Source: Salvator merianae (Eukaryota > Chordata > Lepidosauria > Squamata > Teiidae). Taken from it: a DNA stretch of 64,000 bases. Made by a program: the position numbers and the translations under genes. The stretch spans positions 3,289,284 through 3,353,283 of the forward strand of contig QVOM02000023.1 in NCBI GenBank assembly GCA_003586115.2. The letters are read 5' to 3'. The notes under the pieces are model-generated. The model did not search any database, was not told the origin of the DNA, and was given only the letters and a program-made list of their open reading frames with translations. Below, in pieces: positions 29,517 to 43,432 of this stretch (position 1 is its first letter; each line of letters starts with the position of its first letter).

Positions 29517-30299
29517 GTGTGTATAGAAAGGTGTGAAGCAGAATTAGACTGGGGTTGATATATGTTGCCCATTACGTATTCATCTGTTGACATTTCTATC
29601 CCCGCCCTATATCTAAAGGTTTCAGGGAGGATTGTAAGAAATAAATTAAAAGCAGGACAAAGGTTACAAACATCTGAGAAAATTTCGAATGTGAAGCTAA
29701 CCCTCAGGTCAAATATCCGGTACCCACTGGGGCGATTTAAGTAAAATCTGTAGGTGGAATATATTTACGATTAGCCTCTGTTAAAGCTAAGCACCTGTCC
29801 CATGTAGCGAAATTTGGGAAAACTTTGTACAGGCTGATTGTGGGTACATAGAAGTGGCCATTCCAAACCTCTGCCTTCCACAGGCTGATGTCGGATAGCA
29901 GAGGCCTCATGTACCACAAGTCTGCATGGACCAGAAGAGGATGCCAAAATGGCGCCATATTCTGGTCAAGTGTGAACCCCTTTAAAGACGTCCACAACTG
30001 GACGCATGTTTGTATTCCAGGCCACGAAGCATGTGTAGAAGGCACGTCTATAGTCCGGATTATAGTGAGTCCCCCATTTTGGTGGCACACCAGGAAGGAC
30101 CTCTGGAAGTTGGTGTGCTGCCAAAATGGCCCCGACCAGAAACTTTGAAGGGCACGAACTTTCATTCCCTGCCTTTTAAGGATGGGCGCTGACTTCAAAC
30201 GTCATTTGCAGCCTTCAAAACTGGCACTCAGACCTGGGATGGGACAGGCTGCACAGAATGCAGATAGCTTTATTCCGTTTCACCGGCAACCTGTACCAG

Positions 30300-30770
30300 A
30301 GCGGGATTGGACAGATTCATGGAGGCCAGGTGTATCATTGGCGATGAGAATGGATGTCTAGGAACCTGCCTCCAGGATGGAGAGACAGGCAGGATGCCTC
30401 TAAGGTCCATTTTTAGGGAGTTGAGGGCAGGTGAGGGTTTGGCCTTTGTCTTCTGCATGAGATGCCCAGAAACAACTGGTGGGCCACTGTGTGACACAGG
30501 AAGCTAGGCTGGGTGGGCTGTGGCCTGATCCAGCAGAGGTTCTAATGGCTACTGGAACTGATGCCTAGGTACCATCTCTGGGTTGGAGAAACACACAGGA
30601 TTCCTCTAAAGGTCATCTGCAGGGAGTTGAGAGCAGCTGGAGGTTTTACCTTTGTCTTCTGCTTGAGATGCCAAGAAGCTATTGGAGGGCCACTGTGTGA
30701 AACAGGATGCTGGACTAGATGACCATGGTCTGATCCAGCAGGGCTCTTCTTATGTTCTTATGAATGGGAT
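30300..30770 (+). repeat. LINE 3'-UTR-type tandem repeat, two units
   Basis: The marker GATGCCCAG at 30461 and GATGCCAAG at 30667 define a 206-bp period. The text is that of the 253-bp array at 14920, but the second unit lacks the roughly 47-bp segment with TTATGTTC and GACAGATTCATGG. It ends with GATCCAGCAGGGCTCTTCTT and ATGTTCTTATG. Confidence 0.75.
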
Positions 30771-31023
30771 GGATTACCTCTCATGGGCCACGAAGTCCCA
30801 CCCTGGTCTCGGATAGTTAAGTCTAGGGTAGAAATGGTTTTCACCTCTTTAAACTCTTTTGGCAGGAATATAAAGGCAGTTTTCAGTGCCTTTGCAGAAA
30901 TTGCGTAGTTTTCAGTGAAATAATACAATTTTTGGCCATCTGAAGCTGTTCAAAGGAGTGTGTTGGAAGTAGGACACTATGGAAGTGATGTCACCAATAA
31001 TTCCCCCTTATGGCTCACTTAAA

Positions 31024-32501
<1,478 letters not shown>

Positions 32502-32553
32502 TGCTCAGCAGCGAAGCAGTCAGATGAGTAAGAAGAAGACGGCCGGAAATCAG
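32502..32553 (+). CDS. DNM1: DNM1 exon 13 (stalk-PH linker, residues 498-515)
   Basis: This 52-nt exon completes Asn498 and reads AQQRSSQMSKKKTAGNQ, phase 0 at the end. The acceptor CCTCTAG ends at 32501 and the donor GTGAAA starts at 32554. It is the short, basic, flexible linker between the stalk and the PH domain. It is one of the more variable parts of the protein and has dynamin 1-like QMSKKKT. Confidence 0.96.
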
Positions 32554-33057
32554 GTGAAAATAATTCACTGCTGTTCTGGATCACATTTTGAAGTTCTGAG
32601 ATGGTGATCTGATTTGATTTGCAGTCTGGAACAGAAGATTTTGTGAATGGGATTGTGGAGACGTGGCCAACAGGAAAGACCATCTTGACTAATGCATTTC
32701 TTTGAAGCAGTAAACTCCACACCTGTGTGGGGATTACGGTTGTTGTTTTTATTATTATTATTATTTTATTAAATTTAAGCAAAACAAAAAGTTACAAAAA
32801 ATTAAATTCCCAACACTTATAGGCAGAAATATGAAAGAAAAATACAATAATAGGAGCATAGAACTGGTTAAATGCAGAACATTTCAAACCATAGCAATAA
32901 AAACTAAAAACTAAGACCACAAGTCTTACAAGCTAACCTAAAAGTGCGGACAGGCAGTCAATGTACAGTTCAGAAATGAGTATGGGAGAGGAGGACATGG
33001 ATGAAGGACAGAATTATAGGAGGTTGCTTCCACAAGTGGAGACCAGCGAATAGAGTA

Positions 33058-33064
33058 TTATTAC

Positions 33065-33113
<49 letters not shown>
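33058..33113. repeat. (ATT)n microsatellite
   Basis: About 18 ATT units with one ACT interruption near the start, in intron 13. Confidence 0.97.
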
Positions 33114-33809
33114 GATCACTCGCCTTAGTAAAACCATAAAACCTTATTTAAAAAGATGTAAAAACATTACATCCCTCAAAAGAAGTAAAAAAAAAAGAAA
33201 AGGTGCAAAAACACCAGTCAATAAAAGCTTCCCAGAACTGAGGAATACAATGCCATCCCTCCTGCATAAATAGGGAAGATGTTCGGAGGCTGCGTCGTCA
33301 CAAGCGACAAACAGTTCTTGCGGAGAGCCCAAGGGGTACAGCATCCATATGTCATTGAGCCTGTTAGGTCTGCAGCCCTCCTCAGGGGCACGGAAAGTAC
33401 CATTGCAGCGCCCTTTGCGTGGCGTATGGAAAACAGCTCGGCGGCTCTCATGCCCCCTGGCCGCTGCCGTGTGGAGAGATGCCAGTGGCAATCTACCTGC
33501 CTCGTTTCTTCCTTGTGCAATTCAGGCTGGGCCTAAAATGGCCGCCTTTCACCGCCATTTCCTGTCCAGCCCTGTGTTTGATCCGGGTAGGACCTTTGAA
33601 GCTCTTAATGCTTTTTGTTCCTCGGCTTCAAGGTTTCCGAGGCAAACAGATGCTGGGCGTACGGACGGCACGCCTTCTGCCTCCACAGCCAGACCATGCC
33701 CTTCGGTCCAGCAAGTAGGGTTTTTTGACCGCCATATGGAAGAAGCTTGCATTTTCCTTCCATCGTCATATGTCTGGGATAAGGGGTTATGTCTTCACCT
33801 GGCATCTGA

Positions 33810-34385
33810 GGCCCTTTCTGCATTTGAGGTCGTGCAGACTACGGCAGCTCCCCCCAATCACGCTTTGTCTGCATTGGACGAAGCATGGACCAGGCTAGGG
33901 TACCAAAAATGGCGCCCAAGCTCAGGATAGCTGTAGACTTCAACAAGGACGTCGACAACCAGCGGCGGCTCGTCACTTTAAGGGCGGGTGTTCGGAACCC
34001 ACGGTAAGGGGGCGATCGCCATTCGCGGGGCTTCTGTACTATCGCAGCAGGCCACCTGCTGCGACAGTACGGAGACCCAGAGACCCCACAAATGACGATC
34101 ACCCTCTTCCTGTGGGTTCTAAGCACCCATCCTTAAAGCAGCGGGCAGCCGCTGGTCAGTATAGCAGACCACAGAGGCACACATTCAGCTGCTAGGAACC
34201 CTTGTTTTCGGCCGTCACAGTCTCTTTGGAGGGAGTGGACGGACCTGGCACAGAAAGGAAGATCTGAATGTGGACGGCTCTGTTCCGCTCTAGCATCAAC
34301 CCCTCCCAGTGTTGGACAGATTGCTTGTTCCAGGACAAGGTATCCCGCCCTGTCCTAGGACAAGAGGGGGAGATGCAGAAAGGCC
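33810..34385. mobile_element. Harbinger-like element with an inner inverted repeat
   Basis: The left end is GGCCCTTTCTGCATTTGAGG and the right end GGGAGATGCAGAAAGGCC. The centre folds on itself: CTTTAAGGGCGGGTGTTC and GGAACCCACGGTAAGGGGG pair with the later CCTGTGGGTTCTAAGCACCC and ATCCTTAAAGCAGCG, around a GCAGCAGGCCACCTGCTGC palindrome. The same inner design is seen at 44974. Confidence 0.7.
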
Positions 34386-35240
34386 TTGAAAGGCATCAGA
34401 ATTGGTTCCAGGCTGCCCTCTCTGGGGATAAAATTCCCAGCACTTCTTTCCTTTTAGAGTTTCAGGCACTTGTAGATCAACTGGTAAAACCGATCAACAA
34501 ACTCGGTCATCAGATAGTTTGCTGAGCTCAGGTGACGCATCTGGGACAGTTTTTTGAATTCATGTTTGGCTTTTTGGTCTTAACAAGGAATTTTTGTAAA
34601 TCTAATTTCCTTCAAGATGTTTCCGAGTATAGCTCCAATGGTTGTGCTGGGTGTTTAATACACAAGCCGGAAGGGGCTTGGTTACCAAAGACTGACATTT
34701 AGCTTTAAATAAAATGAAATCAGCAAGAAAAAAATAGATATAAAATCAGCAGCATAAATAAATATTAAAGGATCCACCAGCAGTTTCAATGATTTTTGGA
34801 AAACCTGGTAGAAAACATTATTGCAGGCCAGTTGACAGTAGCAACATACATAGCAATGTTTAAAACATTTGCAAATAACTTTTTATAAACCCTATGGCAG
34901 CGAAATCCAGGCAAAAACACACTTTAAACCAAGTGCCAAAATTCAGCACTTGGGTTTTTCCGCTTAGTTTGTCAGTGCATTTAATTATTTAATTCTCTTT
35001 TTCCCCCCTCTTTTGACCCCAGTGTGTTGTGTTTTGTGGTGCAGCCTTTTTGCTATGTGCTTTTTGCAATAGAGGAGTGTTGGCTGTATTAGCAAAAGTT
35101 TCTGGCACTATATATGTTTTTCGTATGCACTTTCCCTTTGGAAGCTTGGATTCTTCTTTCTCTTGCTTTGTTGAGTAATCACATCTTTCTTTGCTCCTTT
35201 CTCTGCCGCTACTGCTGCTGCTATCGGCTTCTTTTTGCAG

Positions 35241-35252
35241 GATGAAATCCTG
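35241..35252 (+). CDS. DNM1: DNM1 exon 14, 12-nt microexon (DEIL, residues 516-519)
   Basis: Only 12 nt, GATGAAATCCTG, lie between a strong acceptor (CTTCTTTTTGCAG, ending at 35240) and donor GTGAGT at 35253. It encodes Asp-Glu-Ile-Leu at the start of the PH domain. In dynamin 2 the matching four residues (GEIL) are known to be optional by alternative splicing, and the 12-nt length keeps the frame whether it is used or skipped. The neighbouring exons are both phase 0 here, so skipping would join Gln515 directly to Val520. Confidence 0.95.
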
Positions 35253-35560
35253 GTGAGTAAAAGAAAACCAAGGCCCGCTCGTTCAGCGTGCGCTAACAAC
35301 TACTAATTCGGAGACATCTGGAGTGGGGTGGGGAAGCACACATATGCACCCGGGTCCTTTTTCTCTGCCCCAGGTGGGGAAGGGAAAGAGAACTAAAAAA
35401 TAATCCAATACTAGCTTTGGGAGATGGGGAATGAACGAAGGAGAGGTTCTGAGTTCATGAATATTTACTAACCAGATGGAGAAAGTGAAAGTGGACAGAG
35501 AAGATCTGTGATCTTCAGGGACAGGGCAACCACTGAGCACGGAGCCATTCCCACTTTTAG

Positions 35561-35993
35561 GGCCTTTTCACACTTTTCACCTTGGAGTGTTCGAATCTGA
35601 ACATTCCAAGGTGGAACAGTCCTCAGAGTGCAGTGGCCATCCGCACTGCAAGAGCTGGAACAACCTGGAAATGGGCTTCCAGCATCTGCAGTGCGAATGC
35701 CTGGCCGCCTGCCATGACAGTGGCCGTGGAAACGTCCAACTGCTGCCATGGTGACCAGGGATGACGTGTGTGACTGCGCTGTGGCCTGCAGCGTTCGCAC
35801 TTGGAAGTAGATGCAAACACTGTGTACCAGGAGCTGCTCCTGGTACAGCTGTGGACAACGATTTAGTTGTCCACAGCTAGTAGCAATCAGGAGTATCTGC
35901 ACATTCTCCCAATTGCTAAGGCCTCTGTGAAATGTGGGCGCATTCTGTTACTGAGCGTCCGATCGCTCACCAGCACTAAAGTGCGAACAGACC
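35561..35993. mobile_element. Harbinger-like element with inner hairpins
   Basis: The left end is GGCCTTTTCACACTTTTCAC and the right end AAGTGCGAACAGACC. Inner palindromes include TTGGAGTGTTCGAATCTGAA paired with CATTCCAAGG, and GCTGTGGACAACGATTTAGT paired with TGTCCACAGC. There is no coding potential. Confidence 0.6.
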
Positions 35994-36192
35994 TCTAGTT
36001 GGGACAATGGAAGCTCATGACTGGCTGCTGGCTGCTGGCTGCTGGCTGTTTTTTTTTTTTAATTATTGCACTCTGTGAATGTTTAGAGGCTAAGTGTGCA
36101 TGACATGAGGTTCCAACCTTGCTTTCTTTGCCAGAGGTCCCTTCCAGCCTTTCTAGACTCCTAGTGATATTCGAAATTGTAGAAGTTTTGAT

Positions 36193-36633
36193 TAGAGATA
36201 TGCTGAGGTTGAAATGGTTCATTACCGAAATGAGCCCTTCTCCAATTAAAGGGTTTGATCTGGTATGGAAAGGGGATGTTTGAATTAAACATTTTGATCA
36301 GTTTGATGCACTTTCCCTTTTCCCCTTGGCCTACCGCCATCATCCCCAGCCTCCTGCCCTTCCCTGTCACAAATATGGCCTCCTCCTGTCATGTTTGTGG
36401 CCTTCTCTGGTTCCTCACATCTCACTTTCTGGCCATGTGGCACTTCTGGGGTGTGAAGGACCAAGGGAGAGAGGAGGATGAAGCTGGTGCGAGGCTGCTC
36501 GTAAGGAGTGCTTCTCAAAGGATTTGACGAACCAGGCGGCCAGTTCTAGGTTCTAGATCAAGCAGTTTGATCTGTGTCTGGGTCAGGTTTGTTACAAACC
36601 AAACTGGCCATTTTATGTTTGTGCGCATCTCTA
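36193..36633. mobile_element. hAT-like non-autonomous element (441 bp)
   Basis: The left terminus TAGAGATATGC is mirrored by the right terminus GCGCATCTCTA. The flanking 8-mers GTTTTGAT (36185-36192) and CTCTTGAT (36634-36641) match at 6 of 8 positions, consistent with an aged 8-bp duplication. The termini resemble the TAGGGATGTGC ends of the element at 47778. Confidence 0.55.
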
Positions 36634-37011
36634 CTCTTGATCCATCCAAATGCCAAAAAAGGAACAACTCTGCATATTCCATGGGAATAGCTAAGCACAG
36701 GCTGATAGGAACTGGATCCAGTAAGTTTCAGAAAGCACCACACTGGCTAACCGATTCTGCTTCATGGTTTATCCATGCCCATGAGTCTGGCTCCCAGTGT
36801 TGCTTCTGGCTCCCACTGGTAAAACATAAGAGTTCTAGTGAAAGAGGAGAAGTTGGTCCAACCATGGAGAAGATTGTCCACGATGATCTAACCATCCACA
36901 CCTTTGTTCTGCGTGTATAAGTGTGGGATCTCTAATTATCTAACATTCCATAGAAGCATTTAAAGATAGTACCTTGTCCTTTATTTTCTATGCCTGAAGT
37001 TTATAAACTTA

Positions 37012-37674
37012 GGGTGTTTCTGCATTTACCTGTGCTAATCTGGAATTGCAGGTCTGGATCAGGCAGGTGTTGACCCTGGTCTGGACCAGCCAGCACACTG
37101 GCCCCAAAGGCCAGGAATGAAATCTCCTGGCCTCAAAGTCCCTGGAGGACTCATTTCGGCACCATAACAAGGCAGGCCATCAAGATAGTTCCCTCATGGC
37201 CCTAGTACACAGGTGGAATGGTTTAATCAGGTCCACCAGTATTCCAGACCAGAAGTAGACCAGAAGGCCATTTGGGGCCTCCCAATCTGGATTCACCACT
37301 GCCTCTGGAGAACCATCGGAGGCAGTAGGAAGGCTCCAAAGGTTCCTGGCTTTCAGAGTTTCTGCCCTTGCCAGTTCTCTGGTGTGCCTGTTTCTGATGG
37401 AACTTCTCAGAGCACCGCCAAAAAGGATCCCCGTTCTATACCATACCATGGGATGTGCCATCTGCATGCTTCTGTAGTCTGATGTACTACACTGAGGTCT
37501 ACAACTATACCATGCCAAGGCACCATTTTTGGTACCCTAGCCTGATCCACACTTTGTCCAGTGAGGATGAAGCATGACAAGGAGGCGGGGCTTGGCTTAG
37601 GCTGCTCTAGTGTGCCGATAGCTGCCCCTTATCCCGGAATTCGTTCCGTAATAAGAGACCGTATGGAAAGGGCC
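37012..37674. mobile_element. Harbinger-like element with TTA target duplication (663 bp)
   Basis: The left end is GGGTGTTTCTGCATTTACCT and the right end CCGTATGGAAAGGGCC. TTA lies directly outside both ends (37009-37011 and 37675-37677), the classic PIF/Harbinger duplication. It has no transposase ORF. A mini-palindrome, TATCCCGGAATTCGTTCCG, lies just inside the right end. Confidence 0.75.
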
Positions 37675-40600
37675 TTAGTGCTGTGGCTGGCAGCCCTGTG
37701 CAGCATGGAAAGGAAAAGTGGTGTCCAAAATGCACCTTCTAGTTTCTTACCTGGCTAGAGCTAAAAAGAAGGAGGAGTCAGGAACTCCCCTCCGCAGCCC
37801 TTAGTTTCAGCTTGACTCTTCTTACCTTGTCCCCTTCATGCACGTTTCAGTTCACGGCTGGTTGATGCATATGCAGTCGATCATGTTCAGTGAGATCAGT
37901 TTTTATAGCATCTGACTTTCCACTCGTTCTCTGTTCTGACTCCTGTTTCCCCTTTCCTTCAGCAGACTTGCCCTTCATCCCAACCAGTCACAAGAAAGGA
38001 AAGATGAGAAGCGTAAATATTCCAGCTAAATCTCCATCCACCTGACTGTTTTTGGCTGCCTTCTGGGAGTCTAAGGGGGCAGGATGAATAAACCCTTCTG
38101 CCCCCATTTGGCCCCAGGGCTCCTGGACTGCCGGCCGGGACAGCTTAAAGGGTTACCCGGTTAAGCTGCTTTGGGGCTTGCCCTCACAATTGGATTCAAC
38201 TCCTTGTGACCATGTAAACACACCTGGCAGCCGGGAGACAACTAAAGGTCCGAGCTTGCAGCTGGAATCACTGGAGGAGACTTAAAATGCGGCAGGGTTC
38301 TGTCCGCACCTCTGGTCCCTGGCCGTGATTCTGGGGTGTTTCCCTCTGAGGCTGAAGTTCCACGCCCATCCCAGTTCCTGCCCCGGCCTGGATAGTTCCG
38401 AAATTTGGCCAATGAGGCCGATTTCATAAATCTGTCTTTGCCAGAGAGGATTGTTTTTGTCCCCTGTCAATTCCAGATCCATATGCAGAGAATTAAATTT
38501 GGGTTTGAAGATACTGTGAAAAGAACGAGAATGTGTGAATTCATAGTAATTCTTAATAAAAAGATTAAAACCAGAAGGCTGTCTTGGTGGGCGAGCAGAA
38601 CTGTCCAAAAAACACGTGTAGGGGGAGACGCAACCGGAAGAAAGTGAAACCGAACAGTGAAGAATCTACTGGCTCAAACGATCATTTCTTGGCTTTATGA
38701 GATGTTTTTATTCATTTATTTGACAGTCATTGAGTCTCAAGACCGAATTTGCAAATAGGTATGCAAAAATAAAAACCCGCATGGAAAAGATTTTGTCCCT
38801 GTGAATCTGGCGATTCACTGTAGCATGCTTTTTTAGAAAATATCCTTTTAATCCGGATTTGAGAGGAAACTTGGTTTTTCCACCCATGATCCAATATCCC
38901 CCCCAAAAAGTTGAATTGTCGCACGTTTTCAGTGGGTACTTATTGAGGAATTACGCAAATTGGGAGATTTTTTTTTATTTACAGCTGATAAACTTAGGAA
39001 GCAGGGTTTTTTTTGTACTTTATTATATCTTAATACAACATGCATATACAGATAACTGTAGATTAATGAACAGACATCCACAATTTTTCAGAACCAAGAT
39101 AGTGTCACAGTAGGAAACAGTGTCCTTTTACATCTAAGATAAGTGTGTGTTTGCCTGGGGGGGGGGGGTTCACCTCTATCCTCTGTGTGGGTACACAGTG
39201 TGAGCAACTCAATGGATGAAGATTCCTCCTAGAATCACCACGTTGGAGAACCAAAAAGGACCAACTTACAAGCTGGTCCTCCAAAGAGGGTCCATTCAGA
39301 ATCTTTGCTGCTGCAAATGGAAATTCTACTCATAGCAGCATTTTGTTTACCTCTATGGAGCCGTGACTGGCCGAAATTTGCGCCCCCACCCCTGTGGTGG
39401 CTTTTGCACTTACCCCAAAGTTGGGGGGGGGCATCTGCTTGTAGCCAGAAACACCAAATTTTGGGTTCCCTTTGAATTTGCAAATTCCAGTATTCACAGG
39501 AGAATATCAGAATGTGGGTATCGTGGGATTGCTGTAGCAAGTTTCCTGTGCCTTGTTATGAGCACGATTTTCCGCATTTTGTATAAGTGAAATCTTATAC
39601 AGTGGTCGTGCATGCAACTTTTACGGAAGTTAACTTCTCAAGCTTATGGCTACCATCTAGACTGCGTTGATCGTAACTGCATTTCATTGAAACGTACGAG
39701 GCGAAGGAGCCTGTCAAATTTCTTTTCTTTCATTCTTCACGATGGGGTCCTTTTCCTTGGGGGAATGACAGGTCAGGTCTGCTAAGCCTTTTGGGAATTG
39801 TAGTTCTTACTCCAGCAAAATCCATTATCTACCCCAGATGTCTGAAGAATGCATTCCAGAGAAATGCAGCACAATGTCTTTTGAGCTGGCTTGGCCCAGA
39901 TCCTACGCGAAAGAAAAGAACCAATTTAGTCCCTCATTCATTTAAGAAGGAGCAGTACAGTTCCAAATTAGAAACAGTCCTTGAGATAGACAAGAACTGT
40001 TTTCTGCGGCCACGCCATTACGTAGAAATTCTGACTGTCAGATAATAATAGGGTTTAGGAACGTTCCTTTTTCAAACTGCAACGTTTACGATCCTCTACC
40101 AATTTGGATCCTTTGGATAAGGAACACGGAAGCTGTAATCCAAGACTGGAACTTTTCCAGTATCTGGGTAACAGTTCCTCATATATCTCCATCAAACACA
40201 GAGAGGGTGATTTCTTTCTTCTATTTTTTTTTTTGCTTGATGTGGCCTTCCCTTTGCATATTCTCATGTTAACTCCAGGAAAGAAATGTCAGGTCTACCT
40301 TTGTCCCTAGATACACAGTTTCTCAAACAAACAAAAACCTGGAATCCATTAACTCCTTTGTTGTGTGTGTGTGTTTTTAAATTTGACTACATTTTGTCTC
40401 CACATCTACTGGGTGATGGTATCCAAACAAAGCTGCTTGTATACTGCATTTCGGATTCCGACAACCCACCCTGGGACCTTCGGGTGATGGGCGGGATATA
40501 AATATTCAAATAAATAAAAAAAAATAAAACTTTTGAAGTTGGAGCATCTAGAACTCTGGACCTGCAGATTTGGTGGAAGTACACAGATTGGCCAATGAAT

Positions 40601-41324
40601 GGGGATGATGGTACTTGAGGTTCAACAGAATCTAGAAGACCTTGGTCAACCTGGAACATTCCAGATCTTTGGGACTAGAAATTCCAGGGCAGCTGAGGTT
40701 CAGAAACTTTGGGATGCACAAAGGTGCCCGAGGTTGATCTAGAGAAGCATGGGTTCCTAGAAGTGGCCAGTGGGACAGAGTTCAGGGGGTGCTGACTTCC
40801 TATTATCCTTGGATATGTGGAAATCCCAACAAACCAGCCTTCCTTCCACAGCACTTGAAAGCCTGTTTGCCAAAGTTTCTCCCAAATCCCTGCCTAAGTT
40901 TGAGCTAGTTCAGTGGGTTCTTTATCCCTTTGCAAAATTGTATGGCAGGAGACTGCAGGGTCCCAGTGCCACAGGAATTCCTCCTCTGACTTCAAAGGCC
41001 TCACTGAACACAGCCAAAATATTTTTCAACCCCTGTTGTGAGTCATGGAGCTATACTTTGTGGTTTAACAAAATAACTCTTGAAAACTCAGGGGTGTTTA
41101 CGCTTCATTTCCAGCAATGATCTCTGTGTATGCGTATGTTCCCTGTGCTTTTGCAGAATAAGTGCAGCCCTGAGTATCCTCCGCAAAGGTGACTGCTAGA
41201 GGTCTTTTACTCTAGTGCAGGAGTTGCCAGGATAGTGCCCAGCTTCAGATATGGCTGGATTGCCATCATCCTCTGACTGGGACCCAGCAGTTGGAGTCCA
41301 GCACTGGTTTGTCACTGTACTCTT

Positions 41325-41527
41325 CGGACGATTCTGCACTGATCGGTATACCAGACCAGCAGGTGTACTAGGAGCCTCCCTTCTGCGCATGGGTGTGGTC
41401 TAAGAGAAGCCCCGCCCCTAGGGGCGGTCTAAGGGGGCAGGACCTTGCTTAGACTGCACCAGTACGCAGAAGGGAGGCACCTTGCACATTTGCTGGTCTG
41501 GCATACCGGACAGTATGGAATAGCCCG
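41325..41527. mobile_element. MITE related to the 24916 element
   Basis: The left arm GATTCTGCACTGATCGGTAT and then ACCAGACCAGCAGGTGTACT is mirrored by CACATTTGCTGGTCTGGCAT and ACCGGACAGTATGG on the right. The core has one GTCTAAGAGAAGCCCCGCCC unit and a partial second, against four units in the copy at 24988-25110. Confidence 0.7.
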
Positions 41528-41871
41528 TTGTTATAATACGAAAATTCCAGTAGCCCTCCAGATGTATCTGAACCACAACTTTCACCAGTCCTTCCCTACT
41601 AGCCAAGTTGGCAGTCTCCCTAAAGAAGCACACACTGGCCTCTAATAGCTTCCTTAATACAAATTTTGCAACCTCAAACAATGCCTTGGGCCTGGACGTT
41701 CTGAACATAGACTCCCTCTCTCTTTTCTTAGTCCTTTGGCCCAGGTTAAGCTGCAACGGAGAAGGGGCTTCCCTTTGGATTAGACTTTTGCTGTGCTTGA
41801 ATGCAGCATTCTGCTTATTGGCAAAGTCAACCCGCTGCACAAGTAACTGTCCGTATGTCTTTGTTCCGTAG

Positions 41872-41994
<123 letters not shown>

Positions 41995-43191
41995 TAATGG
42001 CACGGTTATTCTTCTGTTCCATCTGAATACCAAATTGTAACCAAGAAACAGATTCCCAGCAGATTCATCGATCCACCTTTGGTTTCAACAGTTCTCTCAG
42101 GAACTGATCAGTAACTTACCTGTATGGGTCTGGATCTGTGAATCTGGATCTGTGAATCCGCATCAGGGGCTGATCCCAGTCTGTTCTGCACCTCAGAGCC
42201 TCTAGGGGACCTGTTTTGGTGGTGCAACAAGGTGTTACACCAAAATGGGTCCCCCCCCCCATGGCCTTGTATGCTGGTAAGCCTTGTCGTGGTCTACCAG
42301 TATTCCAGCCCAGAAGCAGGCAGGTCTGCGCTCAAAAAGAGGCATCTAGCAATGACACACACGGTTCTCATGGCGCATCGTGCCATAGAGGTGCCCTCAG
42401 AGCTCTTTATTCCATTGTCCAGAAAGGATGCTTTCTCAGTCAAGCCATGTGTGACTGCTTGTGACAGAGGCACCCTCTGGTCACCCCTACATTACCCCTT
42501 TTCCAACGAGAGGATGTAGCCCGTGAACTGTAAGATCCTTTCCAACACATGTATTCTGCAGTTCTCCGATTCTGTACAACTCTAGCTTGAAGACTGTGAT
42601 TTGTTTTACAGTGCACCACTGATGTGCAGTCCTTTCCTTCTTCCCTCTTTCTTCCCTCTGCTTCCCCAAACACCGGGACTGTATACACATCCGCAAATGC
42701 AGTCATCCGTAGTTTGGAACCGTGCACAGTGTTCGTTTTTGCAAAAGATATTGAATCTCTTAAGCAAGAGGAAAAAAGGACTGCTCTTAAATGAGCCATA
42801 ATGCACAATTCCCTTGGCAGAGCCTGTCTTATAAATCAGATTGGAATGTGGAGGGAATAAATCATCTCATAACAAGGATTTCCTCTGTCGAGCTCTACGT
42901 TGGAGGGGGCTGTAGTGATGGTGTGGCAGAAATCTGATTAAAGGCTCCTTTCAGAGAAAGGGCTTCCACAAAGGGTGCTCTCCCTACCTGTGCCTGCCTT
43001 GTCTGTTTGTGGGCTTCCACTATTCAACGGTACAAAGCATTTCTAAGAGAGGAGAAAAGGTGATGAACAGTTACCGTTGCAACTACAGAGAGAATGAACG
43101 CGTGCTTATTCTAGAGCAGATTAGAACTGGGTGAGAGGTGTGGATAGTTTAAACATGAAAGTAGGTGAGAAAAGTGCAGAGGGCATTGGCT

Positions 43192-43432
43192 CAGTGGCGT
43201 ATAAAGTGGGGGGGGGGGCGGGCCGCCCCGGGTGGCACGTTGTCCTGGGTGGTACATGTAGCCAAGTCCTTCTCTGCCTGCCTGGCGCGAAGGAGAGTGT
43301 GGCACCGCGCCCGCCCACCCGGCAGTCGGCAGGGCAGCAGCGGGGGTAGGAGGCTTCAGGGCAGGGCACCCTTGCTCACACTCTTCTGCCACTGAGTGGC
43401 CCCGGGCAGCAAAAAGTTTAGCTCCGCCGCTG
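43192..43432. mobile_element. hAT-like MITE with perfect 8-bp target duplication (241 bp)
   Basis: CAGTGGCGTATAAAG at the left mirrors TTAGCTCCGCCGCTG at the right. The 8-mer CATTGGCT is present exactly on both sides (43184-43191 and 43433-43440). The 8-bp duplication and CAGTGGCG-type terminus are hAT features. The interior is very GC-rich, with a G10 run and GGGCCGCCCCGGG-like text, and has no ORF of note. Confidence 0.85.

Larger units (their letters stand above)
32554..35240 (+). other. DNM1: DNM1 intron 13
   Basis: GT-AG intron of 2687 bp. It contains (ATT)n tracts (near 32750 and at 33058-33113), an unassigned CpG-richer segment (33280-33700) and a Harbinger-like element (33810-34385). 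34390-35220 is AT-rich, with weak retroelement-like text near 34700-34800. Confidence 0.75.
35253..41871 (+). other. DNM1: DNM1 intron 14
   Basis: GT-AG intron of 6619 bp. It holds Harbinger-like elements (35561-35993, 37012-37674), a hAT-like element (36193-36633), the MITE at 41325-41527 and a short (CTGGCTG)n tract at 36019-36048. 37680-41300 is largely unrecognised, apart from a probable retroelement tail around 40440-40530 (TTCGGGTGATGGGCGGGATA then AATAAATAAA). Confidence 0.75.

Noticed and set aside
33349..33930. 193-codon + strand open frame
   Set aside because: It overlaps a mobile element at its end, has no recognisable domain, and GC-rich sequence easily yields such frames. It is not called as a gene.
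42975..43015. Possible miR-214 (partner of miR-199 at the DNM3 locus)
   Set aside because: CTGTGCCTGCC-like text is present but does not match miR-214 in full, and no hairpin partner is nearby.
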